From NCBI GenBank assembly GCA_964479445.1, contig CAYZMH010000009.1:1-52464 (forward strand): 52,464 nt of DNA, in the 5' to 3' direction. The notes under the pieces are model-generated. The model saw only the letters and a list, made by a program, of their open reading frames with translations, searched no databases and was not told the origin of the DNA. Origin of the DNA: CAYZMH01 sp964479445. GTDB taxonomy: Bacteria; Bacteroidota; Bacteroidia; Bacteroidales; GCA-2748055. Both the position numbers and the translations under genes were made by a program. Below, piece after piece: positions 16,767 to 25,273 of this stretch (positions within the stretch are counted from its first letter, which is position 1; each line of letters begins with the position of its first letter).

Positions 16767-17978
16767 TTATCCGGCAGAGCTCCCTGTCATGATGAACAGG
16801 GGCTGGAATTCAAAGCTCTTGAACTGGGGCCTGAGCCGTTCCACATTATAGTGCTTCTTCACATCCACGTACTTGTGAGAGCTGGTCACCACATCAATAG
16901 GGGCATTGTCGTACCGACCGTTCCGCAATACCACCAGCCGTCCATGGATCCCCTTCAGGATCAAATCGAGCGCCAGGTTTCCGTAAGCCATGGGGACAAT
17001 GGAGTCAATGGCATCCGGATCACCGCCGCGAACCAGGTACCCCAGCTGCTGGTTGATCACATTGATGGTTTTTCCATTATTGAATTGCCCCGAAAGTTCC
17101 TTGATCTTGTCCGATACCAGGGTTCCGATTCCGCCCAGTTTCATATGGCCATAGGCATCTTTCTCTTTGCTCTTGACCATCATGTCTTTCTGACCCTTGA
17201 AGGTTGCTCCTTCGGAGACCAGCACAACCGAATACCGGCTTGGATTGCTTTCACGGTCGTTCACCAGCAACTCGGTTAAATGCTCAATATCGAACTTGTA
17301 TTCCGGAATCACACACCGGTTGGCTGCTCCTGCCATAGTGGGGAGCATAGCGGTATACCCCGAATAGCGACCAAAGACCTCCAGCACCAGGATTCGTTCG
17401 TGGGACCCTGCTGAAGTACGCAGTGTATTGGTCATATTTATGGTGCGTGTGACGCAGGTACTGAACCCGATACAGTAATCGGTTCCCGCCACGTCATTGT
17501 CCATCGTTTTGGGTATGGCAATTACCTTGAATCCCTCCTTGTAAAGGCGGACGCCATAGCTCAGGGTGTCATCCCCGCCAATGGGGATCAGGTAATCGAT
17601 CCCGATGAACTCCAGGTTCTTCAGGACCTCGGGGGTGAGATCATTGGTTTCATTGGTGTACTTCTCCCGCAGATGCACGGGAATCTCTGATTTTTTCACC
17701 TTACTCGGGTTCACCCGGGAGGTGTGCAGAAATGTCCCACCGGTGCGCCCGGCCTTATTGACGATCTGTTCTGACAGTACAACATAGCAATCGGTGTTAT
17801 CGGCCTGCTTGTCCCGCTGCACCTCCATAATGCCGGCCCAGCCACGGCGTAACCCGATTACCTGGTAGCCCTCACGCAATGCCCGGATGGTAACCGCACG
17901 AATAGCAGGATTCAGTCCGGGAACATCACCACCGCCAGTTAAAATGCCGATGGTTCCTTTTTTCTTGATCGTTGCCAT
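16767..17978 (-). CDS. 6-phosphofructokinase, pyrophosphate-type residues
   Basis: A 403-residue PFK family enzyme phosphorylating fructose 6-phosphate. Motifs: GGGDVPGLNPAIR (nucleotide/PPi loop), GGDDTLSYG (about residue 135) and PKTMDND (catalytic Asp). In this family ATP-using enzymes carry GGDG and a Gly before TxDND; GGDD and PKTxDND, both seen here, are the established marks of PPi-dependent enzymes. It therefore probably uses PPi and runs reversibly. It follows a second PFK gene by 62 bp on the same strand and is likely co-transcribed. The C-terminal part ends YNVERLRPQFKSFEFQPLF. Start ATG 17978 gives the normal N-terminus. Confidence 0.9.
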   Translation of the reverse strand: MATIKKKGTIGILTGGGDVPGLNPAIRAVTIRALREGYQVIGLRRGWAGIMEVQRDKQADNTDCYVVLSEQIVNKAGRTGGTFLHTSRVNPSKVKKSEIPVHLREKYTNETNDLTPEVLKNLEFIGIDYLIPIGGDDTLSYGVRLYKEGFKVIAIPKTMDNDVAGTDYCIGFSTCVTRTINMTNTLRTSAGSHERILVLEVFGRYSGYTAMLPTMAGAANRCVIPEYKFDIEHLTELLVNDRESNPSRYSVVLVSEGATFKGQKDMMVKSKEKDAYGHMKLGGIGTLVSDKIKELSGQFNNGKTINVINQQLGYLVRGGDPDAIDSIVPMAYGNLALDLILKGIHGRLVVLRNGRYDNAPIDVVTSSHKYVDVKKHYNVERLRPQFKSFEFQPLFIMTGSSAG

Positions 17979-18040
17979 ACACTTTTTTCTTTAAAAATAG
18001 CATGAAAAAAGTGGATTGTCAATAAAAGTTCGGATTCAGA

Positions 18041-19264
18041 TTACGGCTCCCAATTCAGGATCTTGAAAAAATCATACTCTTCGGGATCTTTTACGTATTT
18101 CCTGGCCGAGCGGTAATCCTCTTTGGTGATGTAATGCAGGTTGTTACGAAAGATCATTTGTACCCGTTCCGAATCCACCTCTACCAGGCGCGGTTTCACT
18201 TTCCCTTTCTCATCTTCCACATCTTTCAGGAAGAGCGGTGTCACTTCGGTCTTACGATCCACCATGGTCATGCAGCCCGTGATATCCTGCTTGAAAAGCT
18301 TGTATACCCCTAACCCCAGGCGTGTTGCATAAGCGAGGTCATAGGCCACCGGACGGCAGCAACGGAGCTCATAGCCCATTTCATTGGGTCTACTCTTTAC
18401 TTTGATGCGCAAACTTTTAAGCTGTTGCTGTGTAAGCATGTTGAAGATGTGCGATTTACTTACATTTCCCAGTTCGGGATGTCCGTGCTCATCGTAGGTG
18501 AAATTTACACCGGTTTCAATGATCTCTTCATCGCTCATAAAGTGAAACACCCCTTCACTGATGATCGCCACTCCATAATCAATTCCCTGAATGCGACGCT
18601 TTACCATGGATGAGATCACCAGTTTGGTGATCTTATCAAAGGTGATCTTGGTCTTATTAAACATCTCCGGGATGATGATCATGGGATAGTGCGTGGCCGT
18701 TCCGATCCCAAGGGCCAGGTGTCCTGCTTCACGACCCATGGCTGATACGACAAACCAGTTACCGCTGGTGCGTGCATCCTCATAAATGGTGGAAGCCAGG
18801 CGTACCCCCTCTTCCTTGGCCGAATGGTATCCAAATGTGGGAGTCCCTTCGGGCAGGGGAAGATCGTTATCGATGGTTTTGGGAACATGAATGTTTTTTA
18901 CATTCAGTTTCTCCCTGGATAAATATTTGGTCAATCGGTTGGCTGTCGATGCTGTATCATCTCCACCGATCGTCACGAGCAACTTCACGTTGTTCTTTTT
19001 AAAAAACTCTGCTGTGAACTCTTCATCCTTGGGTTTATAGCGGCTCATCTTGAGTGCCGATCCGCCCCGGCTGTAGATCTGGTCGGCATAGTCGAAATCC
19101 AGGTATTCAAAGGAGGGCTCATCGGCAAATAAACTCTTGTATCCACCGTTAATCCCCAGTACATTATAGCCGTTTTTTGTAAAAATCTTCGTAACAGAAC
19201 TGATTACTGTATTAATGCCCGGAGCCGGACCGCCCGCACAAAGAATAGCAACCGCATCTCTCAT
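18041..19264 (-). CDS. 6-phosphofructokinase, second paralogue, pyrophosphate-type residues
   Basis: A 407-residue PFK family enzyme. Motifs: CAGGPAPGINTVIS, TIGGDDTAST (about residue 98), VPKTIDNDLPLPEGTPTFGYH and SAMGREAGHLALGIG. The GGDD and PKTIDND pair again points to pyrophosphate as phosphate donor. It is only distantly similar to the neighbour at 16767-17978, whose PFK loop and insert differ, so the two are not a recent duplication. It is the first gene of this pair; its promoter must lie in the 148 bp shared with the divergent Fur-family gene, so zinc- or metal-responsive sites there could also affect it. Confidence 0.9.
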   Translation of the reverse strand: MRDAVAILCAGGPAPGINTVISSVTKIFTKNGYNVLGINGGYKSLFADEPSFEYLDFDYADQIYSRGGSALKMSRYKPKDEEFTAEFFKKNNVKLLVTIGGDDTASTANRLTKYLSREKLNVKNIHVPKTIDNDLPLPEGTPTFGYHSAKEEGVRLASTIYEDARTSGNWFVVSAMGREAGHLALGIGTATHYPMIIIPEMFNKTKITFDKITKLVISSMVKRRIQGIDYGVAIISEGVFHFMSDEEIIETGVNFTYDEHGHPELGNVSKSHIFNMLTQQQLKSLRIKVKSRPNEMGYELRCCRPVAYDLAYATRLGLGVYKLFKQDITGCMTMVDRKTEVTPLFLKDVEDEKGKVKPRLVEVDSERVQMIFRNNLHYITKEDYRSARKYVKDPEEYDFFKILNWEP

Positions 19265-19353
19265 GTTATTCCTTTCTTTTATGATTTAACTTCAATTCGT
19301 GTCAATTTCCTTATTAAGGCGGCCAAATTAAGTAAAATCGAAAAAATTCCTTG

Positions 19354-19375
19354 TTAGAAATGTTCTAAATTAGAA
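19354..19375. promoter_or_regulatory. Overlapping inverted repeats, Fur-family-like box
   Basis: Three alternating half-sites TTAGAA / TTCTAA / TTAGAA make two overlapping palindromes: TTAGAA-ATG-TTCTAA (19354-19368) and TTCTAA-A-TTAGAA (19363-19375). The first is similar in length and composition to the 7-1-7 boxes of the Fur/PerR family. It sits between the divergent PFK and Fur-family genes. Confidence 0.45.
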
Positions 19376-19385
19376 TGCTTTTTCG

Positions 19386-19410
19386 TATTTTTGCAAATGA
19401 GTTGCAAAAA
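19386..19410 (+). promoter_or_regulatory. -7 element overlapped by a perfect inverted repeat, candidate autoregulatory operator
   Basis: TATTTTTG (19386-19393) fits TAnnTTTG. It is overlapped by TTTTTGCAA-ATGAG-TTGCAAAAA (19388-19396 and 19402-19410), a perfect 9-5-9 inverted repeat that ends 2 bp before the ATG at 19413. A repressor bound there would cover the -7 element and the start, as expected for autoregulation by the Fur-family product or for control of the whole zinc operon. Confidence 0.55.
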
Positions 19411-19412
19411 AT

Positions 19413-19832
19413 ATGAATCCGGAAACCATACTTCGCAACAGGAGGCTCAGTAAAACCCGTAAACGGATCCACATCCTGAGGGTGATGATGAACAGCAGCG
19501 ATCCGCTCTCGGGGAAGGAGATCGGTGACCGCATGGCGGAACCCTGTGACAAGTCTACAGTCTACCGCACCCTCAACACCCTTTATGACAATGGAATGGT
19601 GCAGCGAATTATCATCGATCACGAAGTCAGGTATGCGTTAAAGGAGCAACATCAACCCGATAGCAGTAACGAATCTGATCATGTCCATTTCAAATGTTCG
19701 GTTTGTGAAAAGGTATTTTGCATGAAGGACCTGGTCATAGAGGATTATCCGCTGCCAAAAGGTTTCACCAAAAAGGAGAATCAGTTTTTAATTATAGGTA
19801 CCTGCAGTGCATGTCAGAACAAAAATCCATAA
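19413..19832 (+). CDS. zur: Fur-family transcriptional regulator, probably Zur
   Basis: A 139-residue DNA-binding protein. The winged-helix part is NRRLSKTRKRIHILRVM ... DKSTVYRTLNTLYDNGMVQRI (residues ~9-72). The metal part has HVHFKCSVCEKVFC and a terminal CSAC, the two CxxC of the structural zinc site, and a His-rich first segment (SDHVHF). The following genes are a zinc ABC importer, so I infer Zur (zinc uptake regulator) rather than ferric Fur. The palindrome just upstream suggests autoregulation. The 3' end overlaps yidD by 22 bp in another frame. Confidence 0.85.
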   Translation: MNPETILRNRRLSKTRKRIHILRVMMNSSDPLSGKEIGDRMAEPCDKSTVYRTLNTLYDNGMVQRIIIDHEVRYALKEQHQPDSSNESDHVHFKCSVCEKVFCMKDLVIEDYPLPKGFTKKENQFLIIGTCSACQNKNP

Positions 19833-20122
19833 AAGAGTTTATCCTGGTACGCTGGGCGCGCCGGTTTTTCATATTCCTGCTGATCATCCCGGTTAAGATT
19901 TACCAGTGGATGATCTCACCCCTGCTGCCGAAGACCTGCCGGTATGTTCCTACCTGCTCGGAGTATGCCATTGAAGCGTTGCGGGTACACGGACCGGTCA
20001 GGGGGCTGATCATGGGAACCCGACGCATCCTCAGCTGCCACCCATGGGGCGGTCACGGTTACGACCCGGTACCTCCCCGGGGGACGCCTCTGTTTCAATT
20101 TAAAAAATACAGGAAAAAATGA
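19811..20122 (+). CDS. yidD: YidD, membrane protein insertion efficiency factor
   Basis: A 103-residue protein starting at ATG 19811 (MSEQKSIKEFILVRW). It has one hydrophobic/amphipathic segment (FFIFLLIIPVKIYQWMISPLL) and the conserved cysteine-containing core CRYVPTCSEYAIEALRVHG and LSCHPWGGHGYDPVP. YidD assists insertion of inner-membrane proteins through YidC. It is usually near rnpA and yidC; here it sits inside a zinc operon, overlapping the regulator by 22 bp and the following znuA by 4 bp (ATGA). Confidence 0.93.
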   Translation: MSEQKSIKEFILVRWARRFFIFLLIIPVKIYQWMISPLLPKTCRYVPTCSEYAIEALRVHGPVRGLIMGTRRILSCHPWGGHGYDPVPPRGTPLFQFKKYRKK

Positions 20123-20994
20123 TACAACGAACCATTCTGTTTACCGCCTTTGCATTCCTGCTGGCATGTTCCGGAGGAAAACCCGATGCTGCAGATAAAC
20201 CTTCAGTAACGGTAAGCATCCTTCCGCAAAAATACTTCGTGGAACAAATTGCCGGATCAACAGTCGATGTCAACGTAATGATCCCCCCCGGTGCCAGTCC
20301 GGCCACCTACGAACCCTCCCCCTCCCAGCTCGAAAAGCTGAGCCGTTCGGAACTCTATTTCAGGGTGGGACACATCGGGTTTGAATCGGCCTGGATGGAT
20401 CGCATCCAAAAGGTAAACCCCGCGATGGATGTGGTGGACCTGTCAGAAGGCATCGACCTTATCGGGCATAATCACCATGGCGGATCCCATGACAGGCATC
20501 ACCACAGGGGGATTAATCCGCACATCTGGCTGGCTCCTTCCACTGTGAAAACACTGTCAGGGACGATCACTGACCGCCTGGCGGAACGTTTCCCGGAAGA
20601 AGAAGGCCGGTTCCGTAAAAACATGCAAAGGTTTGAAAAAAAGCTGGACAGCCTGGACCGGTATATCAGGAGTGAGCTGCAGGACCTGGATAGCAGGAGC
20701 TTTTTCATTTACCACCCCTCTCTGGCTTACTACGCGAGGGATTACAACCTGGAACAGGTTCCCATGGAGCTGGAAGGCAAGAGTCCCTCTTCGGCATACC
20801 TGAAAAACCTGGCAGACCAGGGAAAGGAGAAGGGGATCGGAATTATTTTCCTACAAATGCAGTTTGACCAGCACAATGCAGAGGTGCTGGCCAGGGAGAC
20901 CGGGGCCGAGATCGTTCAGATCAATCCGCTCGATCCCGCATGGTACGAACAGATGATAGCGATCACTGATAAAATAAAAATACACCTGCAATGA
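20119..20994 (+). CDS. znuA: Zinc ABC transporter substrate-binding lipoprotein ZnuA
   Basis: A 291-residue periplasm-facing lipoprotein. The signal ends FAFLLACSG (lipobox LAC, Cys near 17). Family features: SILPQKYFVEQIAG, PPGASPATYEPSPSQ, and a His/Asp loop GHNHHGGSHDRHHHRG (residues ~115-131) that is typical of zinc-binding members, followed by NPHIWLAPS. The conserved His and Glu/Asp ligands in YHPSLAYYARDYNL and QMQFDQHNAE can be seen. It captures zinc and delivers it to ZnuB. Starts within the yidD stop codon and overlaps the ATPase gene by 4 bp. Confidence 0.93.
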   Translation: MIQRTILFTAFAFLLACSGGKPDAADKPSVTVSILPQKYFVEQIAGSTVDVNVMIPPGASPATYEPSPSQLEKLSRSELYFRVGHIGFESAWMDRIQKVNPAMDVVDLSEGIDLIGHNHHGGSHDRHHHRGINPHIWLAPSTVKTLSGTITDRLAERFPEEEGRFRKNMQRFEKKLDSLDRYIRSELQDLDSRSFFIYHPSLAYYARDYNLEQVPMELEGKSPSSAYLKNLADQGKEKGIGIIFLQMQFDQHNAEVLARETGAEIVQINPLDPAWYEQMIAITDKIKIHLQ

Positions 20995-21737
20995 GTGACC
21001 TGTTGGTGAAAATGGATAATGTAACCGCCGGGTATGATGATACCGTTGTGTTGACTGATGCATCCCTGGAAATACATGCGCGTGATTTCATAGGGGTGAT
21101 TGGTCCGAACGGCGGCGGAAAAACCACCCTGCTCCGGGTCATACTGGGGCTGCTGAAACCTGTTAAGGGGAAGGTAAAAAGAAGGATCGGCAAGGACGAG
21201 ATCGGCTACCTGCCGCAGGTTAACCAGATCGATGAGCAGTTCCCCATTACGGTGTTTGACGTGGTGCTTTCGGGCATGACTTCCGGGATGCAGCTGCAGC
21301 GTCTGAAAACTTCCGGGGCGGCAAGGCATGTGGAAGAAGCCCTGGAAAAGGTCGGGATAACCGGACTTAAAAAACGACCCATCGGAGAACTTTCGGGGGG
21401 TGAGTTGCAGAGAACCATGCTGGCCCGGGCCATCATCTCCTCCCCTAAACTGCTCGTCCTCGATGAACCCAACACGTATGTGGACAACCGGTTTGAGCAG
21501 GAGTTGTATCATATTCTCTCCAGGCTCAATGAATCCATGGCAATCCTCCTGGTATCCCATGATGTAGGAACGATCACGCCGTTTATTAAGACCATCGCCT
21601 GTGTGAACCGTACACTGCACTACCACGCCTCCAACAAGATCAGCGAAGAGCAACTGAAAGTATACAACTGCCCGATCGAGATCGTAACCCATGGTCCGGT
21701 CCCCCACCGGGTCATTCCCCAACATAAATCTGACTGA
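20991..21737 (+). CDS. znuC: Zinc ABC transporter ATPase ZnuC
   Basis: A 248-residue ABC ATPase. Walker A is GPNGGGKTTL (residues ~36-45), Q-loop is in IGYLPQVNQ, signature is LSGGELQRTMLARA, Walker B is LLVLDEP and the H-loop is VSHDVGTI. Gene order with ZnuA and ZnuB is the usual metal importer set. The fold is normal length for ZnuC/MntB (about 250). It energises uptake at the cytosolic side of the inner membrane and overlaps the znuA stop by 4 bp. Confidence 0.93.
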   Translation: MSDLLVKMDNVTAGYDDTVVLTDASLEIHARDFIGVIGPNGGGKTTLLRVILGLLKPVKGKVKRRIGKDEIGYLPQVNQIDEQFPITVFDVVLSGMTSGMQLQRLKTSGAARHVEEALEKVGITGLKKRPIGELSGGELQRTMLARAIISSPKLLVLDEPNTYVDNRFEQELYHILSRLNESMAILLVSHDVGTITPFIKTIACVNRTLHYHASNKISEEQLKVYNCPIEIVTHGPVPHRVIPQHKSD

Positions 21738-21738
21738 T

Positions 21739-22572
21739 ATGGACCTCATGCATTTACTGGAATACGGATTTATCCGGAACGCACTCTGGGCCTCGCTGTT
21801 TATGGCCATCTCATGCGGGATAATCGGAACCTACATTGTCGCCCGAAGGATGGTGTTTATCAGCGGGGGAATCACCCATGCATCGTTTGGCGGTGTTGGG
21901 ATCAGTTATTTCCTGGGATTCCCGCCCATGGCCGGAGCAGCAGTCTTTGCAATCATCGCGGCTCTGACTACCGAAAACCTGACCCGCAGGAAGAAGTTGC
22001 GCAACGACTCCATGATCGCCATCATGTGGTCGCTGGGAATGGCCATCGGGATCATCTTTGTCTATCTCACCCCGGGGTACACTCCCAACCTGATGAGCTT
22101 TCTGTTCGGCAGCATCATCACTGTCTCCCGGACTGACCTGCTGCTGATGCTGTTGCTGACCCTCTCCGTTCTGCTCTTTTTTATCCTCTTCTACCGGGTG
22201 ATCCTCTATGTCTCCTTTGATGAACAATTTGCCCGGACCAGGGGAATTCCGGTAATGACTGTGAATTACCTGCTGATCATCCTGGTGGCACTTACCATTG
22301 TGCTGAGCATACGTATCGCGGGGATTATCCTGGTGCTATCGTTGCTGACCATTCCCCAAAACACGGCCAACCTGTTCACCAGCAAATTCAATCATATCCT
22401 GGCAGGATCGGTGATCATCGGGTTTGCTGGAGCCCTGCTGGGATTGGTGGCATCGTATGCCATGAATATTCCCTCAGGCGCAACCATCATATTCAGCCTG
22501 GTAGTCCTCTACCTGCTGGCCCGGTTAACCAGACCAATAATCCGGCGCCTCACGAGGCATCCTGGAGAATAA
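21739..22572 (+). CDS. znuB: Zinc ABC transporter permease ZnuB
   Basis: A 277-residue multi-helix permease (about eight hydrophobic segments). I chose ATG 21739, 1 bp after the znuC stop; the ATG at 21691 would overlap znuC by 47 bp. Motifs: RNALWASLFMAISCGIIGTY, RRMVFISGGITHASFGGVG (the EAA-like metal-family loop with ITHASFGGVG) and RGIPVMTVNYLLIILVAL. This is the ABC-3 family pattern. It forms the membrane channel of the importer. Last gene of the operon; a small inverted repeat follows at 22606. Confidence 0.92.
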   Translation: MDLMHLLEYGFIRNALWASLFMAISCGIIGTYIVARRMVFISGGITHASFGGVGISYFLGFPPMAGAAVFAIIAALTTENLTRRKKLRNDSMIAIMWSLGMAIGIIFVYLTPGYTPNLMSFLFGSIITVSRTDLLLMLLLTLSVLLFFILFYRVILYVSFDEQFARTRGIPVMTVNYLLIILVALTIVLSIRIAGIILVLSLLTIPQNTANLFTSKFNHILAGSVIIGFAGALLGLVASYAMNIPSGATIIFSLVVLYLLARLTRPIIRRLTRHPGE

Positions 22573-22605
22573 TCGTTAAGTTCGCCCCTTTTTAAGCGAC
22601 AAACA

Positions 22606-22621
22606 GGTACATTCATGTACC
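22606..22621. promoter_or_regulatory. Perfect inverted repeat GGTACA-TTCA-TGTACC
   Basis: A 6-4-6 palindrome of 16 bp, 34 bp after the znuB stop and about 130 bp before dapD. It has no T-run on either strand, so it is not a clear terminator; an operator or a mRNA hairpin is possible. The 175 bp gap otherwise holds AT-rich sequence and the dapD promoter, which I cannot place exactly. Confidence 0.3.
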
Positions 22622-22748
22622 CATCGTTTACGATCGCTTACAAAATGGAGATGAAAATACCATGAGAGTACCCCGAATGAAAGGGTACAATTTGTATTTT
22701 TAGCACGCAGAATGAATTGAATATTCAACATTAATAAATTTTTTTCCG

Positions 22749-23561
22749 GTGAAACAACAAGAACTGATTGAACGAGCCTGGGACGATCGAAAACTACTCG
22801 AAACCAAGGAAGTACAGGACGCTATTTACGAGACGGTAGAACAACTGGATAACGGAACCCTCCGTGTGGCAGAAAAAACGGGTGGAGAATGGAAAGTGAA
22901 CAATTGGGTGAAGAAAGCTGTGATTCTCTATTTTCCCATCCGGCACATGGAAACCATCGAGGTGCCCCCGTTCGAATTCCATGACAAGATCCCTCTTAAA
23001 TCGGGGTACAAAGAGAAGGGAATCCGCGTGGTTCCTCATGCTGTTGCCCGCCATGGATCGTATATCTCAAGCGGTGTGATCCTGATGCCCTCCTATGTAA
23101 ATATTGGTGCCTATGTGGAATCAGGCACCATGGTGGACACCTGGGCTACGGTCGGCTCCTGTTCCCAGATCGGCAAAAATGTGCACCTCAGCGGGGGAGT
23201 GGGGATCGGCGGCGTCCTGGAACCTGTCCAGGCTGCGCCGGTTATCATTGAGGATAACAGCTTTATCGGTTCCCGCTGCATCGTTGTGGAAGGGGTTCGC
23301 ATCGAAGAAGAAGCGGTACTGGGAGCCAACGTGGTGATCACCCAGTCAACCCGCATTATCGATGTTTCCGGCAGTGAGCCGGTCGAACACCGTGGGATTG
23401 TGCCGGCACGCTCGGTAGTGATCCCGGGATCCTATACAAAATCCTTTCCGGCGGGTGACTACCAGGTCTCATGCGCCCTTATCGTAGGTAAAAGAAAACC
23501 ATCCACGGATACCAAGACCTCGCTGAATGAGGCCCTCCGGGAGTATAATGTGGCCGTGTAA
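22749..23561 (+). CDS. dapD: Tetrahydrodipicolinate N-succinyltransferase DapD
   Basis: A 270-residue left-handed beta-helix enzyme of the lysine/meso-diaminopimelate pathway. It transfers succinyl from succinyl-CoA to tetrahydrodipicolinate in the cytosol. The start is GTG 22749 (VKQQELIERAWDDRK, read as fMet). Motifs: NNWVKKAVILYF, RVVPHAVARHGSYI, GAYVESGTMVDTWATVGSCSQIG, VHLSGGVGIGGVLEP and GSRCIVVEGV with hexapeptide repeats. Length and order are normal. The next gene starts inside its stop codon (TAATG), so it heads a three-gene run. Confidence 0.95.
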   Translation: MKQQELIERAWDDRKLLETKEVQDAIYETVEQLDNGTLRVAEKTGGEWKVNNWVKKAVILYFPIRHMETIEVPPFEFHDKIPLKSGYKEKGIRVVPHAVARHGSYISSGVILMPSYVNIGAYVESGTMVDTWATVGSCSQIGKNVHLSGGVGIGGVLEPVQAAPVIIEDNSFIGSRCIVVEGVRIEEEAVLGANVVITQSTRIIDVSGSEPVEHRGIVPARSVVIPGSYTKSFPAGDYQVSCALIVGKRKPSTDTKTSLNEALREYNVAV

Positions 23562-24679
23562 TGATCATAGGGTACGATGCGAAACGGGCATTTCATAACC
23601 GCAGCGGCCTGGGAAACTACAGCCGCCATGTGATCACCCGTATGGCTGCCATGTACCCCGAACATCAATACCTTTTATACACTCCCCGGGGAAAGGTTCC
23701 TGAACAATTTACCCTTCCCGCCAATACCCGGATGATCGAACCCTCAGGCCCGGTTGATCGCCGGATGCGCAGTTTCTGGAGAACTCTTCGGCTGGCCGGC
23801 GACCTGGAGCGTGACAGGGTAGAGCTGTACCATGGGTTATCCAACGAGATACCGGTTGGAATCCACCGCAAAGGTATTCCTGCAGTAGTCACCATTCATG
23901 ACCTGATCTTTATGCGACTGCCGCACCTATACAAGCCCATCGATCGCTACCTCTACCGGAAAAAGGTTTCCTATGCCGTGAAGCATGCGGGGCGGGTTGT
24001 TGCGGTGAGCAAACAGACCGGGCGGGATCTTGCAGAACTGACCGGTTGCCCGGAAGAGAAAATCCGGGTTATCTACCAGGGATGCCATGAACGCTTTTAT
24101 GAGTCCGTTCCCCAATCTAAAAGAGAAGCAGTGAAGAAAACCTATGATCTACCCGGTTCATTTCTTCTCTATGTGGGCACGATCGAGGAGCGCAAGAACC
24201 TGTTAAAGATCGTCAGAGCAATAAATGAGGGGAATCTGGACATCCCCCTGGTAGTGGCAGGAAAGAAAACCGGGTACTACCACAAAGTGGAAACCTACAT
24301 CCGTGACCATACCATGCACCAGGTGCATTTTCTGTCTCAGATACCCGATTCAGACCTTCCTGCCCTGTACCAGTCTGCCCGTGCCTTCATCTATCCCTCC
24401 TCCTACGAGGGATTTGGGATTCCGGTCCTGGAAGCGATTAACTCGGGACTACCGGTAATCACATCCAGCGGAGGCTGCCTGGAAGAGTCAGCCGGCGGGG
24501 GAGGAATTTTCATCGACCCGGAAGACCCCGGCGCGATGATCCATGCCATCAGGCAGGTCAACGAAGATGAGCCGCTGAGAAAAGAGCTTATCGCCGCGGG
24601 CAGGAAGCATGCCCTCAAATTCCGGGAAGAGGTCACGATGCCCCAACTGCATGCACTGTACAAAGAACTTTTACCATGA
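23561..24679 (+). CDS. GT4-family glycosyltransferase
   Basis: A 372-residue GT-B fold glycosyltransferase. The N-terminal part has YDAKRAFHNRSGLGNYSRHV and GLSNEIP; the C-terminal donor domain has the hallmark EGFGIPVLEAINSGLPVI (about residues 284-301) and the E(x7)E motif. It probably adds a sugar to a surface polysaccharide or glycolipid; the acceptor cannot be inferred. It overlaps the dapD stop by 1 bp and the following Sua5 gene by 4 bp, a gene order I would not predict from function. Confidence 0.88.
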   Translation: MIIGYDAKRAFHNRSGLGNYSRHVITRMAAMYPEHQYLLYTPRGKVPEQFTLPANTRMIEPSGPVDRRMRSFWRTLRLAGDLERDRVELYHGLSNEIPVGIHRKGIPAVVTIHDLIFMRLPHLYKPIDRYLYRKKVSYAVKHAGRVVAVSKQTGRDLAELTGCPEEKIRVIYQGCHERFYESVPQSKREAVKKTYDLPGSFLLYVGTIEERKNLLKIVRAINEGNLDIPLVVAGKKTGYYHKVETYIRDHTMHQVHFLSQIPDSDLPALYQSARAFIYPSSYEGFGIPVLEAINSGLPVITSSGGCLEESAGGGGIFIDPEDPGAMIHAIRQVNEDEPLRKELIAAGRKHALKFREEVTMPQLHALYKELLP

Positions 24680-25239
24680 GAGATGAGATCAGAAAATGTG
24701 TGGGAATTCTCCGGGAAGGCGGAATCATTGTCTATCCCACCGATACCATTTGGGGCATCGGATGCGATGCTACCAACCGCGATGCGGTAAACCGGATATA
24801 CACCATCAAGGAACGGGACCCTTCAAAAAGCATGCTGATCCTGGTGGATCAACCCGGCAGAATTACGGGATATGTCCTGGAGGTTCCCGGCATAGCGTGG
24901 GAACTCCTGGAGGTTAACCCGGAACCCATGACCCTGATATACCCCGGGGCAAAAAACCTGGCTGAAAACCTGCCTGCGGAGGACGGCTCCATAGGTATCC
25001 GGGTCACAGAAGATCCCTTTTGCTCCAACCTGGTTCGACAGCTGGGCAAACCCATCGTTTCCACCTCTGCAAATTTCTCCGGGGCACCCGCCCCTGCCCT
25101 CTTCGAAGAGATCGATGAAGAACTGCTGGAACGCACCGATTACGTAGCAGACTGGAGAAGGGAGGAACAAATCGCCCGGAAACCCAGTTCGGTGATCAGG
25201 GTGGGACCCGGCGGAAGAATCGAGGTGATAAGAAAATAA
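24676..25239 (+). CDS. tsaC: Threonylcarbamoyl-AMP synthase (Sua5/TsaC family)
   Basis: A 187-residue YrdC-fold enzyme making threonylcarbamoyl-AMP from threonine, bicarbonate and ATP for the t6A37 tRNA modification. Motifs: GGIIVYPTDTIWGIGCDA (ATP/threonine site), IKERDPSKSM (the K-R-S loop), PEPMTLIYPG, GIRVTEDPF and STSANFSGAPAP. It is the short TsaC type; no C-terminal Sua5 domain is present. The last gene of the dapD run; a hairpin follows. Confidence 0.92.
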   Translation: MRDEIRKCVGILREGGIIVYPTDTIWGIGCDATNRDAVNRIYTIKERDPSKSMLILVDQPGRITGYVLEVPGIAWELLEVNPEPMTLIYPGAKNLAENLPAEDGSIGIRVTEDPFCSNLVRQLGKPIVSTSANFSGAPAPALFEEIDEELLERTDYVADWRREEQIARKPSSVIRVGPGGRIEVIRK

Positions 25240-25242
25240 AAA

Positions 25243-25273
25243 AAAAGCTGCAGCTAATTGAACCGCAGCTTTT
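25243..25273 (+). terminator. Hairpin after tsaC, terminator-like
   Basis: AAAAGCTGC (25243-25251) pairs perfectly with GCAGCTTTT (25265-25273), loop of 13. The plus-strand 3' arm ends in TTTT; the stronger T-run (A9 read on minus) lies on the other side, so the hairpin could also work for minus-strand transcripts. Confidence 0.55.

Noticed and set aside
22606..22621. znuB terminator
   Set aside because: The palindrome GGTACA-TTCA-TGTACC has no T-run and a weak stem, so I list it only as an inverted repeat.
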